NCBI RefSeq assembly: GCF_019670105.1
Contig: NZ_AP023032.1
Coordinates: 499,501 to 563,500 of the forward strand
Direction of reading: 5' to 3'
DNA: 64,000 nt
Origin: Agarivorans albus
Lineage (GTDB): Bacteria; Pseudomonadota; Gammaproteobacteria; Enterobacterales; Celerinatantimonadaceae
Shown: one piece after another, positions 1 to 8,890 of the stretch
Position numbering within the stretch: the stretch's first letter is position 1
Layout: each line of letters begins with the position of its first letter
The notes under the pieces: generated by a model
Told to the model about the DNA's origin: nothing
Database searches by the model: none
What the model saw: only the letters and a program-made list of their open reading frames with translations
Translations under genes and position numbers: made by a program

Positions 1-440
1 TTGTTAATCATCAGTGGCATCAATTAACTAGGTTTAAAGCAAATTATTATTTACCACGACAGGTGAGTATAGGCATCAGCTGGCTTATTACTTTTACATG
101 TGTAGTGTTTGCATGGGTAGTATTTCGTGCAGAGTCTTTAGAGGTAGCAATGCAGATATGGAAATCTATGCTAGGGCTTAGTCCATTTTATGATAGTAGT
201 GGGAGCTTATTCTACAATGACCTATTCAGAAAGCATTTTTCTGTAACTAAATGGATATTGGGGTTAACTGTTGCTGTATTGGTTTTACCAAATAGCTTGC
301 AGATTGTCGGTTTACTTCCCGGTGCTGATAAAGTTAGATTCCGAGCTAACTTTGTTTGGGCTGTTTTGATTTCAATTCTTGCACTACATGTCATTCTTAA
401 TATGAATAACGTTAGTGAGTTCCTGTATTTTCGGTTTTGA
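1..440 (+). CDS. MBOAT-family O-acyltransferase, C-terminal part (runs in from the left)
   Basis: The reading frame is open from base 3 to the stop at 438-440, so the gene starts outside the window; the ATG-like starts near 63 are internal. The visible 145 residues have a hydrophobic segment containing VVFAWVVFRAES, a second segment near the middle and a C-terminal segment ending in EFLYFRF. This is how AlgI-type membrane-bound O-acyltransferases usually end. Family members move acyl groups, usually acetyl, across the inner membrane onto exported polysaccharides such as alginate. The next gene encodes an SGNH protein of the AlgX/AlgJ type and the two overlap or nearly touch, which supports a polysaccharide O-acetylation pair. 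The catalytic His lies upstream and cannot be seen. The substrate cannot be told from this piece. Confidence 0.8.
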   Translation, partial: VNHQWHQLTRFKANYYLPRQVSIGISWLITFTCVVFAWVVFRAESLEVAMQIWKSMLGLSPFYDSSGSLFYNDLFRKHFSVTKWILGLTVAVLVLPNSLQIVGLLPGADKVRFRANFVWAVLISILALHVILNMNNVSEFLYFRF

Positions 441-442
441 TT

Positions 443-1504
443 ATGTCTAGTTTTCATCGTTTTAATTGTCTTGTCATTTTGTCTATTGGTTTTTTCAGTA
501 TTGTATTGGTGGCGACTAGTGCATATTTGGAATCACCGACCATAGGCAACTTAACTCGAACTGCCGGATTCAGTGAGAATGATTTTGGATGGAACCTGCC
601 CCAAAATTTTTATCGCGATGCACTTTTTCAAAAAAATAAGAAAAGCTACCAATTCTATAGTGACGTAGTCGTGCTAGGTGATTCATTTTCACAGGATGAT
701 CTTAATAACAACTGGGTGAACTACTTTGTTGAAGCTACTGGGCTTACCGCACAAGTGCTACACTTTAATCAGGGTGGAGCCAGTCGACTGCTATCTAGCC
801 CATTGTTTCTGGAAAAACCACCAAAGCTATTTGTTTTTCAAAGTGTAGAAGCAAGCTTATATAAACGTTCCTCACAAAAAGACTGTCAGTTCCCACAGAA
901 AATTTCTCACTCAGAGTTACCAACAATTCAACTAGACAATAATCGCCACTATTCAACTTATTCTGTAGCTAGAGAGGTTAATCACTTTAGCTTAGATTTA
1001 GATCAGGCTAGCCATTATCTATTAAAAGCTTTATCCCGAACGATTGGGCTAAACGTTAGTGACACTGTTGCTCTTGAGGTTACGCGCCTGGGGCTGTTTT
1101 CTAGCCAGGTGCAACACCAGCTGTTGATACATGAAAACGACTTCGACAAGCAATATTTGGAGGCTGAAGATCTTGAACTTATGGCCTGTAATTTATTAGC
1201 TATTCAGAAAGCTGTTGAGAAAAATGGTAAAACTCGATTTGTGTTAATGATCGCACCCGACAAATTATCAGCTTATTCGAAGGTTCTTGCTGATCAGCAA
1301 TATGCAAACTTCAGCCTTATTCCCTCATTGGGTAAATACTCTGAGTTATCGATGCTTCGATTGGATAGTTTGATTCAGGACGAAGTTGAACGTGGAACTG
1401 TTGATATTTACTTGCCGAATGACACACACTGGGGATCTGAAGGATATAGATTTGCAGCAGAACAGTTAATCGATTATCTAAATTCGAGTGCTAATAGACC
1501 TTAG
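443..1504 (+). CDS. AlgX/AlgJ-like SGNH-fold polysaccharide O-acetyltransferase partner
   Basis: The protein of about 353 residues has an N-terminal hydrophobic segment (signal anchor or signal peptide), then a periplasmic domain. Block I is VVLGDSFS, giving the likely nucleophile Ser. Near the C terminus NDTHWGSEG supplies the Asp-x-His-Trp pair, as in ALGX/ALGJ SGNH-like domains. Family members receive the acetyl group from an MBOAT protein and pass it to the polymer in the periplasm. The gene directly follows the MBOAT gene. A TTG at 437 overlaps that gene's stop and would add two residues; I prefer the ATG at 443, although neither start has a strong ribosome-binding site. The middle of the protein is poorly conserved to my eye, so the polymer is unknown. 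Confidence 0.72.
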   Translation: MSSFHRFNCLVILSIGFFSIVLVATSAYLESPTIGNLTRTAGFSENDFGWNLPQNFYRDALFQKNKKSYQFYSDVVVLGDSFSQDDLNNNWVNYFVEATGLTAQVLHFNQGGASRLLSSPLFLEKPPKLFVFQSVEASLYKRSSQKDCQFPQKISHSELPTIQLDNNRHYSTYSVAREVNHFSLDLDQASHYLLKALSRTIGLNVSDTVALEVTRLGLFSSQVQHQLLIHENDFDKQYLEAEDLELMACNLLAIQKAVEKNGKTRFVLMIAPDKLSAYSKVLADQQYANFSLIPSLGKYSELSMLRLDSLIQDEVERGTVDIYLPNDTHWGSEGYRFAAEQLIDYLNSSANRP

Positions 1505-1580
1505 CTTAAGGAAGTGAGCTGTCAGGAAAATGAATGATTTAAGCTCAAGTTAGTACATTGTAATAGCTAGAAAAAATAAA

Positions 1581-1612
1581 AAAGCCAAAGTGAAATTACT
1601 CACTTTGGCTTT
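1581..1612. terminator. Bidirectional rho-independent terminator
   Basis: A 13-bp perfect stem (1581-1593 with 1600-1612) encloses a 6-base loop. It is flanked by A-rich sequence on the left and T-rich sequence on the right. It lies between the end of the SGNH gene and the end of fis, which converge, so it can serve both. Confidence 0.9.
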
Positions 1613-1638
1613 TTAATCAATGCCTTATGAACAGATGT

Positions 1639-1938
1639 TTAGTTCATGCCGTATTTTTTTAGTTTCTTGCGTAAAGTACCGCGGTTGATACCTAACATGA
1701 TTGAAGCGCGGGTTTGGTTGCCGCGAGTGTATTGCATAACTACGTCAAGCAACGGAGCTTCAACTTCAGATAGTACTAATTCGTACAATTCAGACACATC
1801 TTCGCCATTTAACTGTGCGAAGTAGTTGCGCAATGCTTGCTCAACTGAATCGCGTAATGGACGTTCTTTCACTTCAGTGCTAGTTGCACTGCTAGTCATA
1901 GTAGAAAGTGTGTTTGTGGTGGTATTTGAATCAAACAT
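1639..1938 (-). CDS. fis: Nucleoid-associated DNA-binding protein Fis
   Basis: The 99-residue protein is close to the 98 residues of E. coli Fis. The core contains [12 protein letters not shown] and the end is the Fis helix-turn-helix ([20 protein letters not shown]), almost identical to the enterobacterial protein. Fis is a homodimeric nucleoid protein that bends DNA, activates rRNA and tRNA promoters and assists site-specific recombinases. It follows dusB on the same strand with a 35-bp gap, the dusB-fis operon found across gammaproteobacteria. The N terminus is Ser/Thr-rich and variable, as is normal for Fis. A terminator follows the stop. Confidence 0.98.
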   Translation of the reverse strand: MFDSNTTTNTLSTMTSSATSTEVKERPLRDSVEQALRNYFAQLNGEDVSELYELVLSEVEAPLLDVVMQYTRGNQTRASIMLGINRGTLRKKLKKYGMN

Positions 1939-1973
1939 ACTTGACGCTCTTTTTAATTAATTAATGATCACAA

Positions 1974-2930
1974 CTATTCGAAAAACTGTTCAATCGCGGA
2001 CGTTTGTACCAGGGCTGATTCAAGCTGGTTAAACTGGCTACGAAACTCATCCGTGTCCGCTAATTGCTTCAAGTACCACCCCACATGTTTGCGAGCGATA
2101 CGAACCCCTTGGTACTCCCCATAATGTGAATATAGGTTGTCTAAGTGGTGAAGCATTACTTCCTTCACTTCTTCGGCTTTGGGTGCATCTAAATGCTGCC
2201 CGGTGCTTAAAAAGTGATTAATTTCTCTGAAAAGCCAAGGGTTACCTTGCGCTCCTCGACCTATCATGATGGCGTCCGCGCCGGTGTAATCCAAAACATG
2301 CTTGGCTTGCTCCGGTGTGGTGATATCACCATTTGCCACAATAGGTATCGAAACCTCTTGTTTTACTGCTTTGATGGTGTCGTACTCGGCTAAACCTTTA
2401 TACATACACGCTCGCGTCCGACCATGTATGGCTAAAGATTGAATACCGGCAGCTTCTGCAAGCTTGGCAATTTGCAAAGCATTGCGATGTTCTGGTGACC
2501 ACCCAGTACGAATCTTAAGTGTCACAGGTACATCAACTGCTTGTACAACAGCATCAAGAATTTGTTTAACTAACTCGGGTTGCTGTAATAGCGCCGAACC
2601 AGCTAACTTTTTGTTTACCTTTTTAGCGGGGCAACCCATATTGATATCGATGATTTGCGCGCCATTTGCCACATTATGTTGGGCGGCGAGAGCCATCAAT
2701 TCTGGATCTGAACCTGCTATTTGAACGCTGCGTATGCCACATTCATCTAGGTGAACCATACGGTTTAGTGATTTTTGGCTGTTCCAAACCCGTGGGTTAC
2801 TGGACACCATCTCCGAAACCGTAAGCCCCGCACCTAAACGCCAACATAAGCGACGAAAGGGTTGATCGGTAATTCCAGCCATAGGCGCTAGTATCACCGG
2901 ATTGTCCAGCTTGTAACTGCCTATTTGCAT
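1974..2930 (-). CDS. dusB: tRNA-dihydrouridine synthase B
   Basis: This FMN-dependent TIM-barrel enzyme reduces uridine to dihydrouridine in the tRNA D-loop. Visible motifs are [14 protein letters not shown] near the N terminus, the active-site segment NMGCPAKKV with the catalytic Cys, the HGRTRACMY flavin segment, and ANGDI and GRGAQGNPW in the phosphate-binding region. I place the start at the ATG at 2930 (MQIGSYKLD, 318 residues), which matches the E. coli N terminus; an in-frame upstream start at 2948 would add MRRTTV. The gene heads the dusB-fis operon, so fis regulation probably acts at the promoter upstream of dusB in 2931-3093. Confidence 0.97.
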   Translation of the reverse strand: MQIGSYKLDNPVILAPMAGITDQPFRRLCWRLGAGLTVSEMVSSNPRVWNSQKSLNRMVHLDECGIRSVQIAGSDPELMALAAQHNVANGAQIIDINMGCPAKKVNKKLAGSALLQQPELVKQILDAVVQAVDVPVTLKIRTGWSPEHRNALQIAKLAEAAGIQSLAIHGRTRACMYKGLAEYDTIKAVKQEVSIPIVANGDITTPEQAKHVLDYTGADAIMIGRGAQGNPWLFREINHFLSTGQHLDAPKAEEVKEVMLHHLDNLYSHYGEYQGVRIARKHVGWYLKQLADTDEFRSQFNQLESALVQTSAIEQFFE

Positions 2931-3051
2931 GACTGTCGTTCTTCTCAATCTCAGGGCGGCGTAGTTTACGACTTTTTAGGCACGCTGAAAAGGCTATATT
3001 TTGAACATTTTTCAAAAAAAAAGCTGGATTTTTAGCTACAGAATATGGCAG

Positions 3052-3074
3052 CAAACCCTTTAGTAGAGGGTTTG
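3052..3074 (-). terminator. Weak hairpin after prmA
   Basis: An 8-bp stem (3052-3059 with 3067-3074) has a 7-base loop and lies just past the prmA stop. No T-run follows on the minus strand. It may attenuate readthrough into dusB or be incidental. Confidence 0.35.
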
Positions 3075-3093
3075 TGCCACATTATTGGTGAAC

Positions 3094-3972
3094 TTAGCGC
3101 TTTGTTCCGCTTAATCGACACCATTCTTGATCAAGAACAACCGGATCCATATTGCACTGTGTTTGATAGGCGGCAACTACTTCATCGCTTTGTTCTTCTA
3201 AAATGCCTGATAGGGCAATTGAACCTTGCGGCTTTAAATAGGCTAGGATGATTTCGCTGAGCTCTTTAAGTGGGCCAGCTAATATATTGGCAACTACAAT
3301 GTCTGCTTGGAAATCTTTAGGCTGGGCTTTAGGTAGGTAGAGTTCGAGCTTGTCGGCCACGCTATTGCGTTCGGCATTGTCGCGGCTAGCTAAAATTGCT
3401 TGTGGGTCAATGTCTATCCCAACCACCCGTTTAGCGCCTAACTTAATCGCGGCAATGGCTAATATGCCGCTGCCACAGCCAAAGTCCACGACGGTTTTGT
3501 TGCTAAGGTCGAGCTGGTCTAACCATTTTAAGCAAAGTGCTGTGGTTGGGTGAGTACCTGTGCCAAAGGCTAGGCCTGGGTCTAGCATTACGTTTACCGC
3601 GCTAGGATCTGGTACGTCTGTCCAGCTAGGGCAAATCCACAAGCGTTCGCCAAACTGCATCGGATGAAAGTCTTTCATCCATTCGCGTTCCCAGTCTTTG
3701 TCTTCTAGTTGGTCTAGTTTGTAGTTGCCTTCCTCTAGAATAAGCGCTTCGGTTAAGAAGTTAAGGATAGGCGACATATCGGTAGCGGCATCGTATAGGC
3801 CCTGCACATCGGTATCTCCCCATAACGGCGTTTCACCTAACAAGGGCTCAAATACAGGCGTGTCGTGGCGGTCTAAGAATGTCACGGCTTGGCAGCCGGT
3901 TTCCATTAAAATGTCTCCAATGGCGTCGGCAGTATCTTTAGTGGCGTTTATTTTTAGCTGGATCCAAGGCAT
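3094..3972 (-). CDS. prmA: Ribosomal protein L11 methyltransferase
   Basis: This is an S-adenosylmethionine-dependent enzyme that trimethylates ribosomal protein L11. The N terminus MPWIQLKIN and the segments [11 protein letters not shown] and [10 protein letters not shown] match the PrmA substrate-recognition domain. The methyltransferase domain has [31 protein letters not shown] (SAM-binding motif I), GIDIDPQA and [10 protein letters not shown] (motif IV). The start is the ATG at 3972 (292 residues): it matches E. coli and has a GAGGAG ribosome-binding site at 3979-3984. A longer frame from 4002 would place that site inside the coding region. The gene lies upstream of dusB-fis with a 163-bp gap, a common gammaproteobacterial order. 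Confidence 0.97.
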   Translation of the reverse strand: MPWIQLKINATKDTADAIGDILMETGCQAVTFLDRHDTPVFEPLLGETPLWGDTDVQGLYDAATDMSPILNFLTEALILEEGNYKLDQLEDKDWEREWMKDFHPMQFGERLWICPSWTDVPDPSAVNVMLDPGLAFGTGTHPTTALCLKWLDQLDLSNKTVVDFGCGSGILAIAAIKLGAKRVVGIDIDPQAILASRDNAERNSVADKLELYLPKAQPKDFQADIVVANILAGPLKELSEIILAYLKPQGSIALSGILEEQSDEVVAAYQTQCNMDPVVLDQEWCRLSGTKR

Positions 3973-4138
3973 TGTCCGCTCCTCTTCTAGATTAGGCGGC
4001 AAGTGTACTGCGTTAGATAAGGCTTATCATCTAAAAATTGAAATCCCTTAATGCGGAGAGAGCGCAACTAGCATTTGTTGTCTCTAATGGGAGAGCTTGT
4101 TTATAAGCCAAGGCCGCTATTTATTGGCTTGAGTAAAC

Positions 4139-4169
4139 AAAAAAGGCTAGGGATAAGCTAGCCTTTTTT
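4139..4169. terminator. Rho-independent terminator
   Basis: A 12-bp stem (4139-4150 with 4158-4169) has a 7-base loop, with A-runs and T-runs on opposite sides. It lies just beyond the stop of the minus-strand membrane gene at 4188 and can also act on the other strand. Confidence 0.88.
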
Positions 4170-4187
4170 TAAACAGATTTTTGCTGG

Positions 4188-4568
4188 TTAATTGGCAGGG
4201 CTTAAGCCGCGATTGCGATACTGCGCGCGCTTGTACAATAAAACTAAACCACGACATCCCGCTAAAGCTGCAACAATTAGCGCAGGTGTATTAAACATAA
4301 GACTTAATACCAGTACGCTGCAGGCAAGGTATAAAAAGGGAATAAATTCGTAAACTGGCTCGGGAATCGCCTTGGTTTTGCGGGTAAATGATTTTTTGTA
4401 CTTATCGTAACGGCGGTAGTTTGAGCGAAGCACCCAAATAAGCGCGCCCATACAAAATAGTAATGCACCACCAACATGAGCTAGCCAAGGTTCAAGCAAT
4501 AGCATTGACCCAGTACCAGCAGATAAATATCCGCTTGGCAAAATCTCGTATATGGCACGTGGCAACAT
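4188..4568 (-). CDS. Small inner-membrane protein with a duplicated YExxP motif, paralog 1
   Basis: The function is unknown. The 126 residues hold about three to four hydrophobic segments. Two halves resemble each other. The first begins with YEILPSGYLSAG at about residue 7 and ends in a basic RSNYRRYDK turn at about 48. The second begins with YEFIPFLYLA at about residue 73 and ends in a basic RAQYRNR turn at about 114. The upstream neighbour on the same strand (4676-5071) is a clear paralog with the same layout, so this is a tandem gene duplication of an internally duplicated protein. A terminator follows the stop. No catalytic motif is visible. Confidence 0.8.
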   Translation of the reverse strand: MLPRAIYEILPSGYLSAGTGSMLLLEPWLAHVGGALLFCMGALIWVLRSNYRRYDKYKKSFTRKTKAIPEPVYEFIPFLYLACSVLVLSLMFNTPALIVAALAGCRGLVLLYKRAQYRNRGLSPAN

Positions 4569-4675
4569 AAGCCCTCCCTGTTACATGTAGCAACCTTCCA
4601 TTAACATAATTAAGCATAGACTCAATTACGAGAGTTAGCCAAATTGTCTGTTTGTATGTTTATTGGTAACTAAGG

Positions 4676-5071
4676 CTAGTTGCTGGTTTTTACGGCGCTG
4701 GGCACTTTTTGCCAAGTATGTCGACGGTAACGATGACGCATGTAAAGTAAGGAACAGCCTCGGTATAAACACAGTGCTGCAATGGCGTAGGCGGCAATAG
4801 ATTGCTGTGTAGATGCTAAGGAGAGAGCCAAGCCAATAAACAAAAAGGGCATAAATTCGTATAAAGATTCAGGAATATTGAAGCGTTTACCAGCATGATC
4901 CGCTTGGTCTAAACGTCGAAAGTTAGAGCGCATTACCCAAATAAGCGAGCCAAGGCAAAATAGCAGCACACCACCTGCTACTCCCAGGGTAGAGTCTATC
5001 CATATTACCGAGCTTGAGCCGGCAGCCAAGTAAAGGCTCGGCAATATTTCATAGATTGGTTTAATAATCAT
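4676..5071 (-). CDS. Small inner-membrane protein with a duplicated YExxP motif, paralog 2
   Basis: The function is unknown. This 131-residue paralog of the gene at 4188-4568 shares IYEILPSLYLAAG at the N terminus, the central GSLIWVMRSNFRR turn, a second copy YEFMPFLFIG at about residue 71, and a basic RHRYRRHTW end. It lies upstream of its paralog with a gap of 107 bp, and the two probably arose by tandem duplication. No conserved charged residue appears inside the membrane segments, so a transporter or enzyme role cannot be argued. The promoter should lie in 5072-5317, which is shared with the divergent hydrolase gene. Confidence 0.8.
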   Translation of the reverse strand: MIIKPIYEILPSLYLAAGSSSVIWIDSTLGVAGGVLLFCLGSLIWVMRSNFRRLDQADHAGKRFNIPESLYEFMPFLFIGLALSLASTQQSIAAYAIAALCLYRGCSLLYMRHRYRRHTWQKVPSAVKTSN

Positions 5072-5244
5072 GGCATTGCACTCATTTCTGTTCTAGGTGT
5101 TGGCTAAATTATCACTTCCCAAAGCATAACTTTGCTCTAACTAAGATGGTTTAAGTGTAAGACAAATTTTGGAAACTGCAGGCTCAAGCCATCGCCCAGT
5201 TAGATATTGCTGTAACAACTTGCTTACATTTGACGTCTCAAAAT

Positions 5245-5288
5245 AAAGTAAACCAATGGGTTTACTTTGGTGTTTGTTGAAAGTAAAC
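5245..5288. promoter_or_regulatory. Inverted plus direct repeat AAAGTAAAC, candidate operator
   Basis: AAAGTAAACC (5245-5254) is followed after 4 bases by its exact reverse complement (5259-5268). A third copy of AAAGTAAAC lies at 5280-5288. The cluster sits 30-73 bp before the hydrolase start at 5318, where a repressor or activator could act on the divergent promoters. No regulator is identified. Confidence 0.4.
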
Positions 5289-5317
5289 TCCTCGGTGTAA
5301 TTTAAGAGGGCGCCACG

Positions 5318-6391
5318 TTGAGCACACGAAACAAGGTAATTAGTTTTTGTTTGGGAGGATTAATGAGTACACCATTCGCTTCAGCCTTAGCGGCTGACAA
5401 CACGGTTTTTACCACCCAAGTTAATAATGGTAAGTACCAAAACGCACAAGCAATGCCAGCTAATGCCTCGGCTTGGGGTATTTTGTGGCGATATGTGAGT
5501 GAGCAGCGTGTAGATGCCACGCCAAGTAATGGCATTCCTGTGATGCCTTTGAGCGCTTCTCAGCTTGACGCTTTACCTGCCGATCAAAGCAGTGTTATTC
5601 GCTTTGGTCATTCGAGTGTTTACATGCAAGTGGCTGGGCAACGCTGGTTGATTGACCCGGTATTTTCGCAGCGAACATCTCCTTTTAGCTTTATTGGCCC
5701 AAAGCGTTTTCATCAACCCCCGCTCGAGCTCAGTGAGTTGGACAGTATTGATGGGGTAATTATTTCCCATGATCACTACGACCATTTAGACAAGCACAGC
5801 ATCAAGCTGTTAAAAGATAAGGTTCAGCATTTTGTGGTACCTGAAGGGGTTGATCAACACCTGCTAGATTGGGGCGTGAATAGCCAAAAAATTCAACGCT
5901 TACGCTGGTGGCAGTCGGCCAATTTTGGTGAGTTAACGGTGACAGCTACGCCTACTCAGCATTTCTCTGGTCGCGGCTTATTTGATGCTAACCAAACGCT
6001 TTGGGCATCTTATGTGATTGATGCGCCGGAGCAGCGAATATTTTTTAGCGGTGACTCTGGTTACTTCGATGGTTTTAAGCAAATTGGTGAGCGTTATGGC
6101 CCCTTTGATTTAACCATGATGGAAACCGGTGCTTATGACAAAGATTGGTCAGCGGTACACATGACGCCAGAGCAAACCTTGCAAGCTCACTTGGATTTAA
6201 AAGGGAAGGCCTTAATGCCGGCGCATAACTCCACCTTTGATTTGGCTTTTCACTCTTGGTATGAACCGCTTGAGAGAATTAGTCAGCTAAGCGAGCAAGC
6301 CAATGTGCAACTAGTGACACCTAAAATAGGTGAGGTGTTCACTGTTGGGCAAAGCCAAGGTACAGAAGCGTGGTGGCGAGCTCTTAACTAG
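5318..6391 (+). CDS. Exported MBL-fold hydrolase of the RomA / NAPE-PLD-like group
   Basis: This is a metallo-beta-lactamase-fold protein with the metal motif SHDHYDHLD (HxHxDH), followed by TPTQHFSGRG, FSGDSGYFDG and a final MPAHNSTFDLAFH. Together these place it with RomA and NAPE-PLD-like hydrolases, which act on phosphodiester lipids in characterised members; the bacterial substrates are mostly unknown. I choose the TTG start at 5318. It gives a convincing Sec signal peptide (basic STRNK, hydrophobic core, cleavage after SALA), and AAGAGGG lies 7 bases upstream. The internal ATG at 5363 has a GGAGG before it but would remove the signal peptide. The gene stands alone and ends at a strong terminator. 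It is predicted to be periplasmic with two metal ions. Confidence 0.82.
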   Translation: MSTRNKVISFCLGGLMSTPFASALAADNTVFTTQVNNGKYQNAQAMPANASAWGILWRYVSEQRVDATPSNGIPVMPLSASQLDALPADQSSVIRFGHSSVYMQVAGQRWLIDPVFSQRTSPFSFIGPKRFHQPPLELSELDSIDGVIISHDHYDHLDKHSIKLLKDKVQHFVVPEGVDQHLLDWGVNSQKIQRLRWWQSANFGELTVTATPTQHFSGRGLFDANQTLWASYVIDAPEQRIFFSGDSGYFDGFKQIGERYGPFDLTMMETGAYDKDWSAVHMTPEQTLQAHLDLKGKALMPAHNSTFDLAFHSWYEPLERISQLSEQANVQLVTPKIGEVFTVGQSQGTEAWWRALN

Positions 6392-6406
6392 TCTCGCTAT
6401 ACAAAG

Positions 6407-6438
6407 AAAAAGGCCTTAAGTATTCTTAAGGCCTTTTT
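6407..6438. terminator. Bidirectional rho-independent terminator
   Basis: A 14-bp perfect stem (6407-6420 with 6425-6438) closes a 4-base loop, with A-run and T-run ends. It lies between the convergent hydrolase gene and accC. Confidence 0.92.
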
Positions 6439-6458
6439 TAGTTTTAACAGCTGGCGAA

Positions 6459-7799
6459 TTACATACCGAGTTTTTTCTCTAGGTAGTGAATATTCGCTCC
6501 ACCAAACTGGAAGTTCTCGTCCTGCATAATTTTCTCTTGCAGCGGAACGTTGGTTTTAATACCGTCGATCACCAGCTCAGAAAGGGCGTTCTTCATACGC
6601 GCTATGGCGATGTCACGGTTCTCTCCGTAGGTAATTAGTTTACCTATCATCGAGTCATAGTAAGGCGGAACTGAGTAACCCGCATATACATGTGAATCCC
6701 AACGAATGCCCATGCCACCCGGTGGGTGGAAACGGTTAATGCGACCTGGAGATGGGATAAAGGTTTCCGCATCTTCAGCATTAATACGACACTCAATCGC
6801 GTGGCCGGTTAACTTCACTTGCTCTTGGCTAAATGACAAAGGTTGTCCAGCAGCAATGCGTAACTGCTCTTTAATTAAGTCGATGCCGGTAACCATTTCA
6901 GTTACTGGGTGTTCAACCTGAATACGGGTGTTCATTTCAATGAAGTAGAACTCGCCATTTTCATACAAGAACTCGAATGTGCCTGCACCGCGGTAGTTAA
7001 TTTCGATACATGCACGAGTACAGCGTTCACCAATGTTGCGACGCATGTCTTCGGTAATGCCTGGTGCTGGAGCTTCTTCAACCACTTTTTGGTGGCGACG
7101 TTGCATTGAGCAGTCACGTTCACCTAGGTGAATAGCGCCACCTTGGCCGTCTGATAATACCTGAACTTCTACGTGGCGAGGGTTCTCTAGGTATTTCTCC
7201 ATATAGACGATGTCGTTACCAAAGAATGAGCCAGCCTCGGTACGGGTTAAATCGATAGAGGTATGTAGCTCGTCTTCACTGTAAACAACGCGCATACCAC
7301 GACCACCACCGCCGCCAGCAGCTTTAATGATAATCGGGTAGCCAATGCGTTTGGCAATGGCCGCATTTTGTTTTTCATCGCTGCCTAGTGGGCCATCAGA
7401 ACCCGGTACACAAGGTACACCGGCTTTTTTCATGGCTTTAATCGCTTCAACTTTATCACCCATCATGCGGATGGTTTCAGCTTTAGGACCGATAAAGATA
7501 AACCCGCTTTTCTCTACTATTTCAGAAAACTCAGCGTTTTCAGATAAGAAACCATAACCCGGATGAATGGCCACGGCATCGGTAACTTCGGCAGCAGCAA
7601 TAATGCGCGGAATGTCTAGGTAACTTTCAGTTGCCGCGGGCTTACCAATACAAATTGATTCGTCGGCTAACAATACGTGTTTAAGGTCACGATCGGCTGT
7701 TGAGTGCACAGCTACCGTTTTAATGCCTAGCTCTTTACATGCACGTAAAATACGCAGGGCAATTTCACCACGGTTAGCAATAACTACTTTATCTAGCAT
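6459..7799 (-). CDS. accC: Acetyl-CoA carboxylase, biotin carboxylase subunit
   Basis: The 446-residue ATP-grasp enzyme carboxylates biotin on AccB, the first half-reaction of fatty-acid synthesis. It begins [20 protein letters not shown], as all AccC proteins do. The glycine-rich ATP loop [11 protein letters not shown], the [15 protein letters not shown] segment, the catalytic [14 protein letters not shown] and the C-terminal [12 protein letters not shown] are all present. The length matches E. coli (449). It is the last gene of aroQ-accB-accC, 12 bp after accB, and is probably cotranscribed and translationally linked with it. A terminator follows. Confidence 0.98.
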   Translation of the reverse strand: MLDKVVIANRGEIALRILRACKELGIKTVAVHSTADRDLKHVLLADESICIGKPAATESYLDIPRIIAAAEVTDAVAIHPGYGFLSENAEFSEIVEKSGFIFIGPKAETIRMMGDKVEAIKAMKKAGVPCVPGSDGPLGSDEKQNAAIAKRIGYPIIIKAAGGGGGRGMRVVYSEDELHTSIDLTRTEAGSFFGNDIVYMEKYLENPRHVEVQVLSDGQGGAIHLGERDCSMQRRHQKVVEEAPAPGITEDMRRNIGERCTRACIEINYRGAGTFEFLYENGEFYFIEMNTRIQVEHPVTEMVTGIDLIKEQLRIAAGQPLSFSQEQVKLTGHAIECRINAEDAETFIPSPGRINRFHPPGGMGIRWDSHVYAGYSVPPYYDSMIGKLITYGENRDIAIARMKNALSELVIDGIKTNVPLQEKIMQDENFQFGGANIHYLEKKLGM

Positions 7800-7811
7800 A
7801 CAAATGCCTCT

Positions 7812-8264
7812 TTATTCGATGATGAATAGCGGTTCATCAAACTCAACGGCGTCACCGTCTTCAACCAAAATGGCTTTAATCACGCCAGATTTGTCGGCGT
7901 CGATTTGATTCATCATCTTCATGGCTTCAATGATACATAGGGTGTCACCTACGTTAACTTGTTGGCCTTCTTGCACAAATGGTTGCGCTTCTGGAGATGA
8001 AGAACGGTAGAAAGTACCTACCATTGGCGATAGTAATTGGTGGCCAGAAGCTACTTCGCTAGCAGCTGGAGCAGCAGGTGCTGCGGCTGGAGCTGCAGCA
8101 ACTGGGGCTGGAGCTGCAACAGGTGCTGGAGCGTATACGGCTTGAGCTGCACCGCTGAAGTTACGGCTGATACGTACTGCCTCTTCACCTTCGGTGATTT
8201 CTAGTTCAGCAACACCAGATTCTTCAACTAATTCGATTAATTTTTTAATCTTGCGAATATCCAT
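7812..8264 (-). CDS. accB: Acetyl-CoA carboxylase, biotin carboxyl carrier protein
   Basis: The 150-residue carrier has an N-terminal helix region ([17 protein letters not shown]), an Ala/Pro-rich flexible linker at about residues 40-70, and a C-terminal biotinyl domain. EAMKMMNQI in that domain carries the Lys that is biotinylated. The linker's repeated Ala-Pro stretch is normal for AccB. The protein carries carboxybiotin from AccC to the AccAD transferase. The gene lies 36 bp after aroQ and 12 bp before accC in one operon. Confidence 0.98.
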   Translation of the reverse strand: MDIRKIKKLIELVEESGVAELEITEGEEAVRISRNFSGAAQAVYAPAPVAAPAPVAAAPAAAPAAPAASEVASGHQLLSPMVGTFYRSSSPEAQPFVQEGQQVNVGDTLCIIEAMKMMNQIDADKSGVIKAILVEDGDAVEFDEPLFIIE

Positions 8265-8300
8265 AAGGGCTCTCTTTATCGTATTAGGTTAATTAAATAG

Positions 8301-8747
8301 CTATTTCTGCAGCTTGTTTAGCGCTGCAGTTAAAGCAAATTGATATCCTTGACTACCTAAACCACATATCACTCCCTCTGCTTTGTCGGCAAGGAAAGAG
8401 TGATGACGGAAGGGTTCACGTGCATGCACGTTAGATAGGTGAATTTCTATAAACGGAATGTTCACACCCAATAGCGCGTCGCGCAGCGCTACGCTGGTAT
8501 GAGTAAAAGCCGCAGGGTTGATGATGATGAAATCGATCTCGCCCATGGCTTGATGAATGCGATTAATAAGTTCGCCTTCGACATTAGATTGGAAATCTTG
8601 CAGATTTACGCCCAGGTCATTGGCTTGCTGGCGTAGCTGTTCAACAATGTCGTCTAAACTCTGGTGACCGTAAACTTCAGGTTCACGTTTGCCCAGTAAG
8701 TTTAGATTTGGACCATTGAGTAACAAAATAGAGAATTTATCAGTCAT
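8301..8747 (-). CDS. aroQ: Type II 3-dehydroquinate dehydratase
   Basis: This 148-residue enzyme of the shikimate pathway dehydrates 3-dehydroquinate and forms a dodecamer in known members. [20 protein letters not shown] carries the catalytic Arg and Tyr at the N terminus. [18 protein letters not shown] and the [15 protein letters not shown] segment with its catalytic His are present. It heads the aroQ-accB-accC operon, a common arrangement in gammaproteobacteria, so the promoter lies in 8748-8890. Confidence 0.97.
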   Translation of the reverse strand: MTDKFSILLLNGPNLNLLGKREPEVYGHQSLDDIVEQLRQQANDLGVNLQDFQSNVEGELINRIHQAMGEIDFIIINPAAFTHTSVALRDALLGVNIPFIEIHLSNVHAREPFRHHSFLADKAEGVICGLGSQGYQFALTAALNKLQK

Positions 8748-8797
8748 TTTCGTTGAAAAACCAGCTTAAATTATAGAACTTGTCGATTTCTTAAGAT

Positions 8798-8826
8798 TAG
8801 CACATTTATCAAAGATAAATGTGCTA
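8798..8826. promoter_or_regulatory. 13-bp inverted repeat between the MATE gene and aroQ
   Basis: A perfect 13-bp stem (8798-8810 with 8814-8826) has a 3-base loop. It lies after the MATE stop and 51-79 bp upstream of the aroQ start. No T-run follows on the minus strand, so it is an atypical terminator. It could instead be an operator or an RNA hairpin in the aroQ leader. Confidence 0.45.
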
Positions 8827-8890
8827 TGTCATCGACATTTTCGACAATTATAGGGTTTTCGCAGAAAATGGCAGCATTTTTCTGGTCTAA

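Noticed and set aside
2464-2724. 86-codon frame opposite dusB
   Set aside because: Antisense shadow of a highly conserved gene with no start signal.
8040-8150. Repeated GCTGGAGC-like sequence in accB
   Set aside because: It encodes the Ala/Pro linker typical of biotin carboxyl carrier proteins.
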